Positions 63,433-64,000 of a stretch of 64,000 bases of DNA are shown here, piece by piece. Source of the stretch: Cupriavidus sp. YR651 (lineage in GTDB: Bacteria > Pseudomonadota > Gammaproteobacteria > Burkholderiales > Burkholderiaceae). The stretch's first letter is position 1; each line of letters starts with the position of its first letter. Both the position numbers and the translations under genes were made by a program. Location of the stretch: assembly GCF_900101625.1 (NCBI RefSeq), contig NZ_FMYZ01000001.1, positions 1,086,304-1,150,303 of the forward strand, written 5' to 3'. Under the pieces are notes generated by a model, which ran no database searches, was not told the origin of the DNA, and was given only the letters and a program-made list of their open reading frames with translations.

Positions 63433-64000
63433 TTACAGCGTCGCGAAGTGCTGGCGCAGCACGTTCTTCTGCACCTTGCCCATCGTGTTGCGCGGCAGCT
63501 CATCCACCACGTGCACGCGCTTGGGCACCTTGAAGTTGGCGATGCGCCCCTTCAGCGAGCCGATCATGCCGGCCTCGTCGATCTCGGCGCCGGGCTTGCG
63601 CACCACCACCGCCACCACCGCCTCGCCGAAATCCGCATGCGGTACGCCGATCACGGCGGACTCCGCCACCCCCGGCATTTCGTCGATGAAGCTCTCGATC
63701 TCCTTCGGGTACACGTTGTAGCCGCCAGAGATGATCAGGTCCTTGCTGCGGCCGACGATCGTCAGGTACGTGTCAGGCACTGCGCGCTCGCCAACCTGGC
63801 TGACGATGGCGCCGCCAAACCGGCCCACGTCGCCGGTCTTGAACCAGCCATCGGCCGTGAATTCCTCGGCCGTTTTCTCCGGCATGCGCCAGTAGCCCTT
63901 GAACACATTCGGGCCCTTGACCTCCACGTTGCCGATGACGCCCGGCGCGCAGGCATGGCCCTCGCCGTCCACCACGCGCACCGAAACGCCCGGCAGCGGC
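63433..64000 (-). CDS. Acyl/malonyl-CoA synthetase, 3' part only
   Basis: The C-terminal ~189 residues of an AMP-forming CoA ligase; the 5' part lies beyond the window. The visible portion has the adenylation-domain motifs YWRMPEKTAEEFTADGWFKT, GDVGRFG, the hinge GRSKDLIISGGYNVYPKEIE and the catalytic lysine in PRNTMGKVQKNVLRQ. The spacing and the GGYNVYP hinge fit malonyl-CoA synthetase (MatB) as well as related fatty-acid ligases, so the substrate is not certain. It is convergent with the ADP-ribosyltransferase gene. Confidence 0.9.
   Translation of the reverse strand, partial: PLPGVSVRVVDGEGHACAPGVIGNVEVKGPNVFKGYWRMPEKTAEEFTADGWFKTGDVGRFGGAIVSQVGERAVPDTYLTIVGRSKDLIISGGYNVYPKEIESFIDEMPGVAESAVIGVPHADFGEAVVAVVVRKPGAEIDEAGMIGSLKGRIANFKVPKRVHVVDELPRNTMGKVQKNVLRQHFATL

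Overview
The window is about 64 kb of GC-rich chromosome from a betaproteobacterium of the Burkholderiaceae, most like Cupriavidus or Ralstonia. The reasons are the very high G+C with strong third-position bias, the zapA/6S RNA/EVE-domain order, the DUF3460-scpA-panC block, the Cys-type formate dehydrogenase cluster with DUF3305/DUF3306 genes, and a mainly salvage-type cobalamin gene set. This placement is inferred from gene content; no database was searched. I see no prophage, plasmid origin, IS element, tRNA, rRNA or CRISPR array.

Left part (1-13.6 kb, mostly + strand): ppc; a Tat-exported ferritin-like protein divergent from an ECF sigma/anti-sigma pair, with four tandem 11-bp repeats between them; argH; the two membrane subunits of a TRAP transporter without a binding protein; a Rieske-cytochrome P450 fusion; and a SulP anion transporter.

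Middle left (13.7-30.1 kb, all - strand): an Orn/Lys/Arg decarboxylase, dcd, fdhD, sodC, and a long formate dehydrogenase locus. Read in transcription order, that locus is mrp, DUF3305, DUF3306, a large ferredoxin, a TorD-type chaperone, a small Tat protein, fdhA, fdhB, a small lipoprotein, fdhC, a small exported protein and sodC. Most junctions are short gaps or ATGA overlaps, so it is probably one or a few transcripts.

Middle right (30.4-46.9 kb): an OmpA-type lipoprotein, metG, the outer-membrane translocation genes tamA-tamB followed by a BamE-like lipoprotein, then DUF3460, scpA, panC, a PepSY membrane protein, a GNAT acetyltransferase and an orphan ParA ATPase.

Cobalamin region (45.4-58.6 kb): cobQ; cobU-cbiB-cobD-btuF on the + strand; and on the - strand a cobalamin riboswitch followed by btuB-btuC-btuD-cobO-cobT-cobS-cobC. 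The cluster covers uptake, adenosylation and lower-ligand assembly. Corrin-ring genes are absent here, so it fits corrinoid or cobinamide salvage.

Right end (58.7-64 kb): a coiled-coil protein and zapA, a hairpin-rich region with a strong promoter, 6S RNA, an EVE-domain protein, a TSUP exporter, a SIMPL protein, a low-GC gene with all the hallmarks of an R-S-E mono-ADP-ribosyltransferase, and the 3' part of an acyl/malonyl-CoA synthetase cut by the window end.

The most promising observations are the isolated ADP-ribosyltransferase, the possible structured RNA upstream of 6S, a dispersed palindromic repeat present twice with a preserved reading frame, the Rieske-P450 fusion and the BamE-like lipoprotein coupled to tamAB.
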